From positions 1 through 5,049 of the forward strand of contig DAOVUU010000235.1 of assembly GCA_030632405.1 (NCBI GenBank): a stretch of DNA of 5,049 nucleotides, given 5' to 3'. This document shows positions 1 to 5,049 of this stretch, piece after piece. Under the pieces are notes generated by a model. It was not told the origin of the DNA. It made no database searches and saw only the letters and a list, made by a program, of their open reading frames with translations. This stretch comes from Desulfobulbaceae bacterium (GTDB lineage: Bacteria; Desulfobacterota; Desulfobulbia; Desulfobulbales; Desulfocapsaceae). Each line of letters opens with the position of its first letter. Within the stretch, counting starts at the first letter, position 1. Both the position numbers and the translations under genes were made by a program.

Positions 1-9
1 CCAAAGGGG

Positions 10-41
10 AGACTCCGAGGAGTGGTTCGTTTTCGGAGTCT
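10..41. repeat. Perfect 9-bp inverted repeat (hairpin) at the window edge
   Basis: The arms AGACTCCGA (10-18) and TCGGAGTCT (33-41) are exact reverse complements around a 14-base spacer. No T-run follows on either strand, so it does not look like a standard intrinsic terminator. It lies between the end of the kinase operon and whatever is left of the window. It could be a structured end of a neighbouring transcript, part of an RNA gene cut by the window edge, or a small intergenic repeat. No tRNA-like arrangement was recognised. The structure is seen directly; its role is unknown. Confidence 0.5.
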
Positions 42-85
42 ACGCTTCCCTGCGAGCGAGGCCATACATATGGGTATACCACTAC

Positions 86-111
86 AAAAAAAACTTGCTA
101 CCACGTGGTAG
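86..111 (-). terminator. Probable intrinsic terminator of the regulator-kinase operon
   Basis: A 14-base perfect palindrome, CTACCACGTGGTAG (98-111), begins 31 bases past the kinase stop codon. Read on the minus strand it is followed by CAAG and then eight T residues (complement of A 86-93). As RNA it would fold as a 5-bp stem with an ACGU loop. The stem is short and the U-run starts four bases after it, so termination may be only moderately efficient. On the plus strand a five-T run (119-123) lies seven bases beyond the palindrome, so weak bidirectional action is possible. Confidence 0.55.
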
Positions 112-142
112 ATCGGACTTTTTGCGACGCCATCAAGAGTGA

Positions 143-1807
143 TCAGGGCAGCGGCAGCCAGACCTCTACGGTGGTCGACTCGTTTTCCCGGCTGCTGATG
201 GTGATCGAGCCACCATGGGTTTCGACAATCTGTTTTGCAATAGACAAACCAAGACCTGTGCCATTCTCCCTGGTGGTAAAGAATGGTTCGAATACCTGGT
301 CAATAATCAAATCGGAAATACCAATGCCGTTATCTATTATGGTGAGAACGGTTCGTTCTTCGCCGGTCTCTTCGGTTGTTTCGCGGGCAATAATGCGAAT
401 CTCACCTTCCTTGTTCCTTGCCGCTACACAGGAGTTATGCAAGAGGTTGATCATCAGCTTGTGAATCAGCTGCGCATCAGCCCAGCAATCCATTTTTTCC
501 GGAATATCGACAATAGCTTTGCATTTTCCCGGCCAGTCATGGCTGTGTTCCAGGAGTTGAATAACCTCTTCAACTAGAGGCAGCAAAGGAACCCATTCTT
601 TTTCAGGGCTGGAAGGTTTCGAGAATTGCAGAAAATCTGTGATGCTGTTCTGCAGACGGTCGCACTCTCTGGTGATGATATTCATAAGCCCCCGGTTTTG
701 CGACTCCAGGGCACCGCTTGCATTCAGAACCTGGGCAGCCCCTGAAATTGCGGCAAGCGGGTTGCGGAGCTCGTGGGCGATACCCGCTGCCATGCCACCA
801 ATGGTGGCCATTTTTTCGGCCTGCAGCACCTGCTGTTCCATTAACTTCGTTGCACTGAGGTCCTGCAGGGTTATAACCTGGTATTTATCAGTGCTGCCGG
901 GCATATTCAGTTTTGCAAAGGAGTATCCAACCGGGATTTTCTCGCCACCCTTTTTGACCAGTTCCTCCTCTGAACGATGGCTGTTTTCGCCAACGAGTTC
1001 CAAGTCTGGAAATATTTCTGTAATATCCCGACCAATTATCTCCGCTCCAATATAGCCGGTTATTTTTTCTGAGGCCGGGTTGAAAGATACAATGTTCCTA
1101 CTGTTAAGAACAGTAATGACACCGGATGGAATATCATCAAAGATCTGTTTATACAGCACTGAGAGCTGGTCGAATTTTAACGAGGTGCTGATCAGGGCTT
1201 TTTCAGTGCGACGCAGCCGTTCTGAAAGGAGGGAACTTAAAATGGCGGTAATGAAAAAGGTAAAGCCATGGATAGAGAAAAAATTAAGGACCGAACGAAT
1301 ATCTCCCAAGGGCAGGTACCAGAACTCTTCAAAATAACTGGGATGATATCCTATATATTCTAGAATGAGGACGGCACCGTAGCATAGGGTACTTGCTGCT
1401 GCAGGAGCAAGCCCACCGCGGCGAAAAAGGATGAAACTGCCAGTGATAATGGGAAAGAAATACAATATGGTGAAAATGGATTGACTGCCACCGCTAAAGT
1501 AAAGAAGGACGGAAATCAACAGCACGTCAATCAGTATCTGGGCATAGGCAAAAGTGGAATATCTTTTGATGAATTTTAAAAACAGGGCTGAACAGATGGT
1601 AAACAGGTAGACGCCGATAATGAAGATCGTCACATACTGAAAGGGCGGCACTATTATGTGCTTTTCGGCAGATTGCAGAAGAAGAGTGAGGCCAAGAAGT
1701 ATGGTTAAGACAACCACCCGCAGAAAAAGCATCCATTGCAGCTGTCTTTTGAACAGCGAGGCGACTGCATGACTTTCCACCGGCTCTGCTAAAAGTTTTG
1801 TGAACAC
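143..1807 (-). CDS. Membrane-bound PAS sensor histidine kinase (PilS/NtrB-like)
   Basis: Sensor kinase of 554 residues that autophosphorylates on histidine and should pass phosphate to the regulator encoded just upstream. The N-terminal part has about six hydrophobic segments (roughly residues 27-46, 57-78, 88-104, 111-128, 133-151, 176-195) with little periplasmic sequence, the arrangement of PilS-type kinases. A PAS domain (about 217-315, DDIPSGVITVLN onward, with FNPASEKITGY) follows. The HisKA box is GIAHELRNP with phospho-acceptor H345. The ATPase domain shows the N box NLLHNS (454-459), G1 DNGIGI (492-497), F box FEPFFTT (506-512) and G2 GTGLGLSI (516-523), so all catalytic motifs are intact. 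The start is GTG at 1805-1807; AGGGA (complement of 1817-1821) lies nine bases before it. The signal sensed cannot be read from the sequence. The PilS resemblance is by architecture; pilus control is not shown. Confidence 0.93.
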   Translation of the reverse strand: MFTKLLAEPVESHAVASLFKRQLQWMLFLRVVVLTILLGLTLLLQSAEKHIIVPPFQYVTIFIIGVYLFTICSALFLKFIKRYSTFAYAQILIDVLLISVLLYFSGGSQSIFTILYFFPIITGSFILFRRGGLAPAAASTLCYGAVLILEYIGYHPSYFEEFWYLPLGDIRSVLNFFSIHGFTFFITAILSSLLSERLRRTEKALISTSLKFDQLSVLYKQIFDDIPSGVITVLNSRNIVSFNPASEKITGYIGAEIIGRDITEIFPDLELVGENSHRSEEELVKKGGEKIPVGYSFAKLNMPGSTDKYQVITLQDLSATKLMEQQVLQAEKMATIGGMAAGIAHELRNPLAAISGAAQVLNASGALESQNRGLMNIITRECDRLQNSITDFLQFSKPSSPEKEWVPLLPLVEEVIQLLEHSHDWPGKCKAIVDIPEKMDCWADAQLIHKLMINLLHNSCVAARNKEGEIRIIARETTEETGEERTVLTIIDNGIGISDLIIDQVFEPFFTTRENGTGLGLSIAKQIVETHGGSITISSRENESTTVEVWLPLP

Positions 1808-1816
1808 GTCTAGTTA

Positions 1817-1821
1817 TCCCT
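1817..1821 (-). promoter_or_regulatory. Ribosome binding site supporting the GTG start of the kinase
   Basis: On the minus strand AGGGA lies nine bases before GTG 1807-1805, in the 37-base gap after the regulator stop codon. The next in-frame ATG is at residue 26, inside the first membrane segment, so the GTG start is preferred. Confidence 0.5.
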
Positions 1822-1844
1822 ACGATGCTGAAAGCAAGTCAACG

Positions 1845-3221
1845 CTACTTGATATCATATTTCTGCACTTTATAGCGCAGTGACCGAAAACTCACCTTCA
1901 AGAGTTCCGCCGCCCTTATCTTGGAATTATCAGTTTTGCTCAGGGCATGCTCAATCATTCCCTTTTCAAGTCTGGCCATTGTTTTGTCCAGACCCTGGCT
2001 GTACAGTTCTTCTTCGGACTCAACAGCTATGAAAGAATGGGATGGCTCTAGCGGTTTGCCTTCCTTCCTATAGGTAGAAAGGGTAAGGCTTTCCGGCAGA
2101 ATAATATTTGAGGACTCAAGAGCCACCCCGCGTTCTATAATATTTTCAAGCTCCCGAACATTGCCTGGATAGTCGTACTCCATAAGCACCTTCAGGGAGT
2201 AGGAGGAAATCTCCTGGACATCCTTGTCCATCCTTTCGGAATATTTTTTTAGAAAATGATTGACCAGCAGAGGAACATCACTCTTTCTTTCCCGTAAGGG
2301 CGGGACACGGAGAGGCACAACCGCCAGTCTGTAAAAAAGGTCCTCCCGGAAACGGCCGGCTATTATCTCCTCTTCCAGGTCTTTATTGGTGGCAGCAATG
2401 ATCCTTACATTGACCTTTATGATATTGATGCCGCCCACCCGTTTTAATTCCCTCTCCTGCAAAACGCGTAAAAGCTTTGTTTGAATAAGGGGGGTTAATT
2501 CGCCGATTTCGTCAAGAAAAACACTGCCGCCGTCAGCCAGCTCAAAGAGGCCTATTTTATTGGAAATTGCCCCGGTGAAGGCACCTTTTACATGGCCGAA
2601 CAGTTCGCTCTCCAGCAAACTTTCCGGAATAGCACTGCAGGTAATAGGCACAAAATGTTTTTCATGCGCCTTGCTTCGATTATGGATAGCCTGGGCAACG
2701 AGTTCCTTGCCGGTACCGGATTCCCCATAGATTAAAACACTCGCTGGGGTTGGCCCGATTCGCGTGATGAGATTATATATTTTAAGCATTTCCTGGCTGT
2801 TGCCGATAATGCCTTCGAATGTATCAGTGTCAGCACCAATTTCATCCTCCATGGAAGGAGCGGCTGAGGAAATGGCTGATCTGATGATCTTAATTATTTC
2901 ATCAACTTTAAATGGCTTGGTAATATAGTCGAAAGCGCCGCCCTTCATGGCAATCACCGCATTTTCCGGAGATGCGTAAGCGGTTATCATGATTACCGGC
3001 AGGTTACTGTTAATCTCTTTGATTTTCTCAAGCAGGGTAAGTCCACCCATACCGGGCATTTTGATGTCGGAAATAATAAGGTCAAAACTTGCAGATTTAA
3101 TTTGATCAATTGCACTGGCAGCATCGGCAGCAGAGGAGATCACATAGCCCTCTTTTTCAAGGAGAATTTTTAGAAACTCCCGCATGCTCAATTCATCGTC
3201 AACCACCAGAATAGATGGCAT
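1845..3221 (-). CDS. Sigma-54-dependent NtrC-family response regulator (PilR-like)
   Basis: A 458-residue activator with the three NtrC-family domains. The receiver domain (1-120) has acidic pocket D8/D9, phospho-acceptor D52 (in ISDIKMPG), T80 and K102. The AAA+ domain (about 138-375) has Walker A GESGTGKE (166-173), the sigma-54 contact loop GAFTGA (213-218), Walker B GGSVFLDEIG (231-240), the arginine-finger region FREDLFYRL (291-299) and YPGNVRELEN (351-360). A Fis-type helix-turn-helix ends the protein (about 421-455, IEHALSKTDNSKIRAAELLKVS region). All motifs needed for ATP-driven opening of sigma-54 promoters are intact. The ATG start has a strong AAGGAG eight bases upstream, and the stop is TAG. 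It precedes its probable cognate kinase by 37 bases in one operon. The receiver and AAA+ sequences resemble deltaproteobacterial PilR, but the family includes many regulators (HoxA and ZraR among them), so the target genes are not assigned. Confidence 0.95.
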   Translation of the reverse strand: MPSILVVDDELSMREFLKILLEKEGYVISSAADAASAIDQIKSASFDLIISDIKMPGMGGLTLLEKIKEINSNLPVIMITAYASPENAVIAMKGGAFDYITKPFKVDEIIKIIRSAISSAAPSMEDEIGADTDTFEGIIGNSQEMLKIYNLITRIGPTPASVLIYGESGTGKELVAQAIHNRSKAHEKHFVPITCSAIPESLLESELFGHVKGAFTGAISNKIGLFELADGGSVFLDEIGELTPLIQTKLLRVLQERELKRVGGINIIKVNVRIIAATNKDLEEEIIAGRFREDLFYRLAVVPLRVPPLRERKSDVPLLVNHFLKKYSERMDKDVQEISSYSLKVLMEYDYPGNVRELENIIERGVALESSNIILPESLTLSTYRKEGKPLEPSHSFIAVESEEELYSQGLDKTMARLEKGMIEHALSKTDNSKIRAAELLKVSFRSLRYKVQKYDIK

Positions 3222-3250
3222 GGTATTCTCCTTGATTTTTCTGAAACTTT

Positions 3251-3267
3251 AATATCCAGTAGATATT
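3251..3267. repeat. Inverted repeat AATATC-N5-GATATT near the regulator start
   Basis: A perfect 6-bp dyad with a 5-base spacer, centred about 38 bases before the response-regulator ATG. The size and spacing would suit a dimeric repressor or autoregulation site. Chance occurrence in AT-rich DNA is quite possible. Confidence 0.3.
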
Positions 3268-3298
3268 GTCGGCATCGTAAAAAAACACGATGCGGACA
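3267..3298. repeat. 12-base imperfect inverted repeat in the regulator leader
   Basis: The left arm TGTCGGCATCGT (3267-3278) and right arm ACGATGCGGACA (3287-3298) pair at 11 of 12 positions, with one G-G mismatch, around an 8-base loop that is AAAAAAAC on the plus strand. It lies 46 bases upstream of the response-regulator start. It could be a DNA operator or a 5' untranslated RNA hairpin. There is no T-run after it in either direction, so it is not an obvious terminator. Confidence 0.5.
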
Positions 3299-3382
3299 GG
3301 TATTGCGCACGTAACTAGATAATATTACTAGGCCCCGTTGGTGACTACGAGACTTTTTTACGAATGTATCGATATTGTTATA

Positions 3383-3398
3383 TGGCCAAACCGGTGCT
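3383..3398 (+). promoter_or_regulatory. Weak sigma-54-like (-24/-12) element facing hypC
   Basis: TGGCCA then five bases then GTGCT gives the required GG-N10-GC spacing (GG 3384-3385, GC 3396-3397). The match to TGGCAC-N5-TTGCA is partial: TGGC is good and the -12 part is poor. Transcription would begin near 3408, leaving a leader of about 245 bases before hypC. It is reported because the adjacent gene encodes a sigma-54 activator; chance is a serious alternative. Confidence 0.22.
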
Positions 3399-3466
3399 GA
3401 TACGCAATTTACTCTATCGCACTGAATGGTTACAATATGGCTGATGGATTGTCAACGACCAATAAT

Positions 3467-3480
3467 AACTTGCGCAAGTT
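3467..3480. repeat. Perfect 14-bp palindrome, candidate operator
   Basis: AACTTGCGCAAGTT is fully self-complementary with no spacer. It lies mid-way in the divergent region, about 70-85 bases downstream of the sigma-54-like element and 175 bases before hypC. A continuous 14-bp dyad is what a Fis-type HTH dimer or another dimeric regulator could bind. A second copy was not found in the window. Confidence 0.4.
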
Positions 3481-3593
3481 CCTTGAGTTACTTATATGTA
3501 TAAAAAACTTATAGATAACAAACCTCAGTATCTGCCTGAAAGGGAAATAATATAGTTATAGCAGTGCAGGTTGTTCTGCAAAGTACTCATGCC

Positions 3594-3620
3594 TTGAAAC
3601 CCACACCCATAAAGTATAAA
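3594..3620 (+). promoter_or_regulatory. Possible sigma-70-type promoter for hypC-hypA
   Basis: TTGAAA (3594-3599) and TATAAA (3615-3620) are separated by 15 bases, shorter than the usual 16-18. The predicted start near 3627 would give a leader of about 28 bases before the hypC ATG. Hexamer quality is fair, spacing is suboptimal. Confidence 0.3.
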
Positions 3621-3654
3621 AACGTTATTAAGTATTATGCAACGGTGATCCTGA

Positions 3655-3897
3655 ATGTGCGTAGCCATCCCCTCTAAAATTATCAGCAAGGAAGACCTCA
3701 TCGCAACCGTCGAAGTTTACGGTGCCCGGCGTCAGGTAAATTTAATGCTGCTGCCCGAGGAGGCGGAAGTTGGCGACTATGTCCTTGTGCATGCCGGTTT
3801 TGCCATTCAGAAGGTTGATGCCGAAGCGGGCCGGGAATCATTAAAACTTTTTGACGAGGTAATCAAAAAACTGGGCATGAATCCTGACCATGCATGA
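3655..3897 (+). CDS. hypC: HypC/HybG/HupF-family hydrogenase maturation chaperone
   Basis: Small (80-residue) chaperone that works with HypD to assemble the Fe(CN)2CO group and deliver it to the large-subunit precursor of NiFe hydrogenase in the cytoplasm. The N-terminus MCVAIPSKI carries the invariant Cys2 that, after removal of Met1, contacts HypD, iron and the hydrogenase; this fixes the start at 3655. The following beta-barrel sequence has the family pattern, with VYGARRQVNLMLLPE and the signature VGDYVLVHAGFAIQKVD (about residues 39-55). Length is normal for the family. The Shine-Dalgarno sequence is weak: only GGTGAT, about five bases upstream of the ATG. It is first in a plus-strand cluster, overlaps hypA by eight bases, and is divergent from the regulator operon. 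HypB, HypD, HypE and HypF are not in the window. Confidence 0.95.
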   Translation: MCVAIPSKIISKEDLIATVEVYGARRQVNLMLLPEEAEVGDYVLVHAGFAIQKVDAEAGRESLKLFDEVIKKLGMNPDHA

Positions 3898-4234
3898 GGC
3901 GTCCATTGCCATAAGCTTACTCGAAACAGTATCTGAACAGTGCTTGAGGGAGGGATACAGTTCCATAGAATCGGTGCGACTGAGACTGGGGAAAGCCGCC
4001 GGGATCATGCCTGATGCCCTGCTGTTTGTTTTCGATATTGTTAAAAAAGATACCATTGCCTGTGAGGCGGAACTGATTATCGATTTTATCTTCCTTGGTG
4101 GCCATTGCCTGGACTGTAACGCCCGGTTCGAATCAGAAGAACGCTACATCTTTGCCTGTCCGGTATGCGATTCCCGGTCAATAAAAATTACCCAGGGTGA
4201 CGAGATGCAGATAGTGGACATGGAAGTTGATTGA
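3890..4234 (+). CDS. hypA: HypA-family hydrogenase nickel-insertion protein
   Basis: A 114-residue metallochaperone that, with the GTPase HypB, inserts nickel into the NiFe hydrogenase large subunit. The start MHEASIA contains the invariant Met-His-Glu; the N-terminal amine, His2 and neighbouring residues form the nickel site, so the ATG at 3890 is well supported even though no clear Shine-Dalgarno is visible. The zinc site is two CxxC pairs, C73/C76 (CLDC) and C90/C93 (CPVC), in the expected region. Length is typical. It overlaps the end of hypC by eight bases, implying translational coupling. hypB does not follow; instead a secreted selenoprotein gene begins 47 bases later with no visible terminator between. 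Confidence 0.95.
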   Translation: MHEASIAISLLETVSEQCLREGYSSIESVRLRLGKAAGIMPDALLFVFDIVKKDTIACEAELIIDFIFLGGHCLDCNARFESEERYIFACPVCDSRSIKITQGDEMQIVDMEVD

Positions 4235-4270
4235 GGCTTATCACGGATTCAGGAAAAATTAATAAGAACT

Positions 4271-4275
4271 GAGGA
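4271..4275 (+). promoter_or_regulatory. Ribosome binding site of the selenoprotein gene
   Basis: GAGGA lies six bases before ATG 4282, supporting this start; the encoded N-terminus is a good signal peptide. Confidence 0.6.
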
Positions 4276-4281
4276 ACTCTT

Positions 4282-5049
4282 ATGAAAGAAAATAGAAATG
4301 GGACGAAGATTATCCTGATGCTGGTGGTGTTCTTTTTCTGTCTGCCGCTACAGGCACAGAGCAGAGTAGACTGGGAAGAGGGTGCCAATGTCAAAATAGA
4401 TGCGGTACCAATTGATATCGCCAGGTCCCAGGACGGCGAATATACATTTATTCTTATTGAGCAAGGCAGTGTGCTTATCTATACTGCTGACGGCACCCAG
4501 GTAGGGACAATACCGGTTGATCCTTCGGTAAAAGATATTGCCATATCTTCCAAAGGGGACCAACTCTACCTGATTAGTGGTGAGCAGAAATCACTGCAGA
4601 CCATCAGCATCAGTTTTATAGAAGAAATAGACATTATCGGTTCTCCTTTTCTGGGGCCATCCGCTGCCCGGGTCGCCGTAGTGGTATTCAGTGATTTCCA
4701 GTGACCCTACTGCGGCAAACTGATGCCGCTTTTCGAGCAGGTGCTCGATACGTATCCTGAAAGCGTCAAGGTGGTTTTCAAGCATTACCCTCTCTCTTTT
4801 CATAAAAAGGCGCTACCGGCAGCCCTGGCATCCCTTGCTGCTGCCGAACAGGGTAAATTCTGGGAGTATCACGATGAGCTTTTTTTCAATCAAAGCAGTC
4901 TGTCAAACCAAAAATATAGGGAAATAGCCAGGGACATCGGTCTGAACCAGGAAAAATTTAACAAGGATTTTTTAAGGCCGTCGCTACGAAAAAAAGTTGA
5001 ACAGGACCTTGCAGACGGGAAGAAGGCAGGTGTTACCGGGACACCAACC
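4282..5049 (+). CDS. Secreted DsbA-like selenoprotein (UPYC active site), 3' end beyond window
   Basis: Partial gene with 256 codons visible, read through an in-frame TGA at codon 141 as selenocysteine. Residues 1-25 form a signal peptide (KENRNGTK, then a hydrophobic core, probable cleavage after LQA). Residues about 40-118 contain two propeller-like strand groups (VPIDIARSQDGEYTFILIEQ and VKDIAISSKGDQLYLISG). A DsbA-type thioredoxin domain follows: VAVVVFSDFQ, Sec141-Pro-Tyr-Cys144, then VKVVFKHYPLSFHKKALPAA, a helical insert (AEQGKFWEYHDELFFNQ) and the cis-proline loop GVTGTPT (250-256) at the window edge. The UGA replaces the first, nucleophilic cysteine of CPYC and the frame is intact on both sides, which argues against a random stop. 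The protein should act in the periplasm as a thiol-disulfide oxidoreductase, isomerase or reductase; direction and partner are unknown. Conventional calling would report only a 140-residue hypothetical protein ending at 4704. A recent nonsense mutation or sequencing error is the alternative. Confidence 0.88.
4702..4704 (+). other. In-frame UGA, predicted selenocysteine codon (Sec141)
   Basis: The TGA falls between FSDFQ and PYCGKLMPLFEQ, where DsbA-family proteins have the first Cys of CxxC. The resolving cysteine (TGC 4711-4713) is kept. Downstream codons remain in frame, without another stop, for 115 codons and encode a recognisable thioredoxin fold. Confidence 0.88.
4712..4748 (+). promoter_or_regulatory. 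Candidate bacterial SECIS region (two hairpins after the UGA)
   Basis: Bacterial SECIS elements lie inside the coding sequence just 3' of the UGA and bind SelB through an apical loop, usually with G and U. Two compact hairpins are seen. The first has a 6-bp stem GCGGCA (4712-4717) and TGCCGC (4724-4729) with loop AACTGA. The second has a 6-bp stem TCGAGC (4733-4738) and GCTCGA (4743-4748) with loop AGGT, 34 bases after the UGA. The second has the GGU apical feature known from E. coli fdhF; the first is closer to the UGA. Which one is functional is not decided by inspection. Confidence 0.5.

Larger units (their letters stand above)
3222..3654. other. 433-base divergent intergenic region between the regulator operon and hypC
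   Basis: No convincing coding region lies here. The region is AT-rich, especially 3481-3560, and must carry the promoters of both divergent operons. It contains several inverted repeats: AATATC-N5-GATATT (3251-3267), a 12-base imperfect hairpin (3267-3298), CTAG-N9-CTAG (3315-3331), a 14-base palindrome (3467-3480) and TGCAG-N6-CTGCA (3565-3580). The octamer GATATTGT occurs at 3262-3269 and 3371-3378, with a related inverted ACAATAT at 3432-3438. A TTGACA hexamer on the minus strand (complement of 3450-3455) could be a -35 box for the regulator, but no good -10 box follows at normal spacing. Confidence 0.7.

Noticed and set aside
1..60. tRNA or tRNA-Sec fragment at the left edge
   Set aside because: The hairpin and a GGTTCG-like string recall a T arm, but no acceptor stem, anticodon arm or CCA arrangement could be fitted.
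105..1337. Plus-strand open frames of 85-138 codons (105-464, 215-577, 639-1055, 1080-1337)
   Set aside because: They are antisense to the intact histidine kinase, whose motifs are all conserved, and their translations show no recognisable domain.
1527..1736. Minus-strand 69-codon frame
   Set aside because: Lies in another frame within the kinase membrane region; no domain.
3438..3453. Second sigma-54-like match TGGCTG-N5-TTGTC on the plus strand
   Set aside because: It lacks the conserved GC of the -12 element (GT instead).
3510..3515. TATAGA as a -10 box with TTGAGT (3483-3488) as -35
   Set aside because: The spacing is 21 bases, too long; AT-rich sequence gives many such matches.
3222..3654. 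Sigma-54 promoter for the regulator operon on the minus strand
   Set aside because: No GG-N10-GC pattern was found on that strand in the region when scanned by eye.
3841..4105. Minus-strand frames opposite hypC and hypA (3841-4056, 3917-4105)
   Set aside because: Antisense to two well-recognised genes, with no family resemblance.
4702..4704. TGA as an ordinary stop giving a 140-residue protein, or a pseudogene
   Set aside because: The frame continues without a shift into a DsbA domain, and the TGA sits exactly at a catalytic Cys position; a random nonsense mutation would be unlikely to fall there.
4188..4803. Minus-strand frames opposite the selenoprotein gene (4188-4394, 4348-4563, 4591-4803)
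   Set aside because: The plus frame has a signal peptide and a thioredoxin fold through the region; the 4591-4803 frame spans the UGA only by chance.

Overview
The window looks like a stretch of an anaerobic, hydrogen-metabolising Desulfobacterota-type (former Deltaproteobacteria) chromosome or metagenomic contig. This rests on a PilR/NtrC-like regulator paired with a six-helix PAS histidine kinase, NiFe-hydrogenase maturation genes, moderate GC content, and an in-frame UGA that is best read as selenocysteine. The taxonomic call is inference from gene style; there is no rRNA or other marker here.

Layout. Positions 1-142 hold no gene, only a hairpin at the extreme edge (10-41) and a likely terminator (86-111). 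On the minus strand a two-gene operon runs right to left: a sigma-54-dependent NtrC-family response regulator (3221-1845), then, 37 bases later, a membrane PAS histidine kinase (1807-143). A 433-base divergent intergenic region (3222-3654) is rich in inverted repeats and weak promoter-like elements. On the plus strand follow hypC (3655-3897), hypA (3890-4234, overlapping hypC by 8 bases), and a secreted DsbA-like protein (4282 to beyond the window end).

The main result is in the last gene. Read conventionally, the frame stops at TGA 4702-4704 and leaves a 140-residue hypothetical protein. The same frame then stays open to the end of the window and encodes a DsbA/thioredoxin-fold domain: the TGA sits exactly where the first cysteine of the CPYC active site should be (FSDFQ-[UGA]-PYC), and the cis-proline loop GVTGTPT appears at the window edge. 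Two compact hairpins directly downstream of the UGA are SECIS candidates. The gene should therefore be annotated as one selenoprotein, with a signal peptide, a short beta-propeller-like segment and a Sec-Pro-Tyr-Cys DsbA domain.

Working together: the regulator and kinase form a phosphorelay that would activate sigma-54 promoters. Their targets are not shown by the sequence, but the hyp genes are divergent neighbours and a GG-N10-GC element lies upstream of them. HypC (Fe(CN)2CO delivery) and HypA (nickel delivery) mature the large subunit of NiFe hydrogenase. The secreted Sec protein probably performs thiol-disulfide redox chemistry in the periplasm, and its position after hypCA suggests, but does not prove, a link to hydrogenase or other exported redox proteins.
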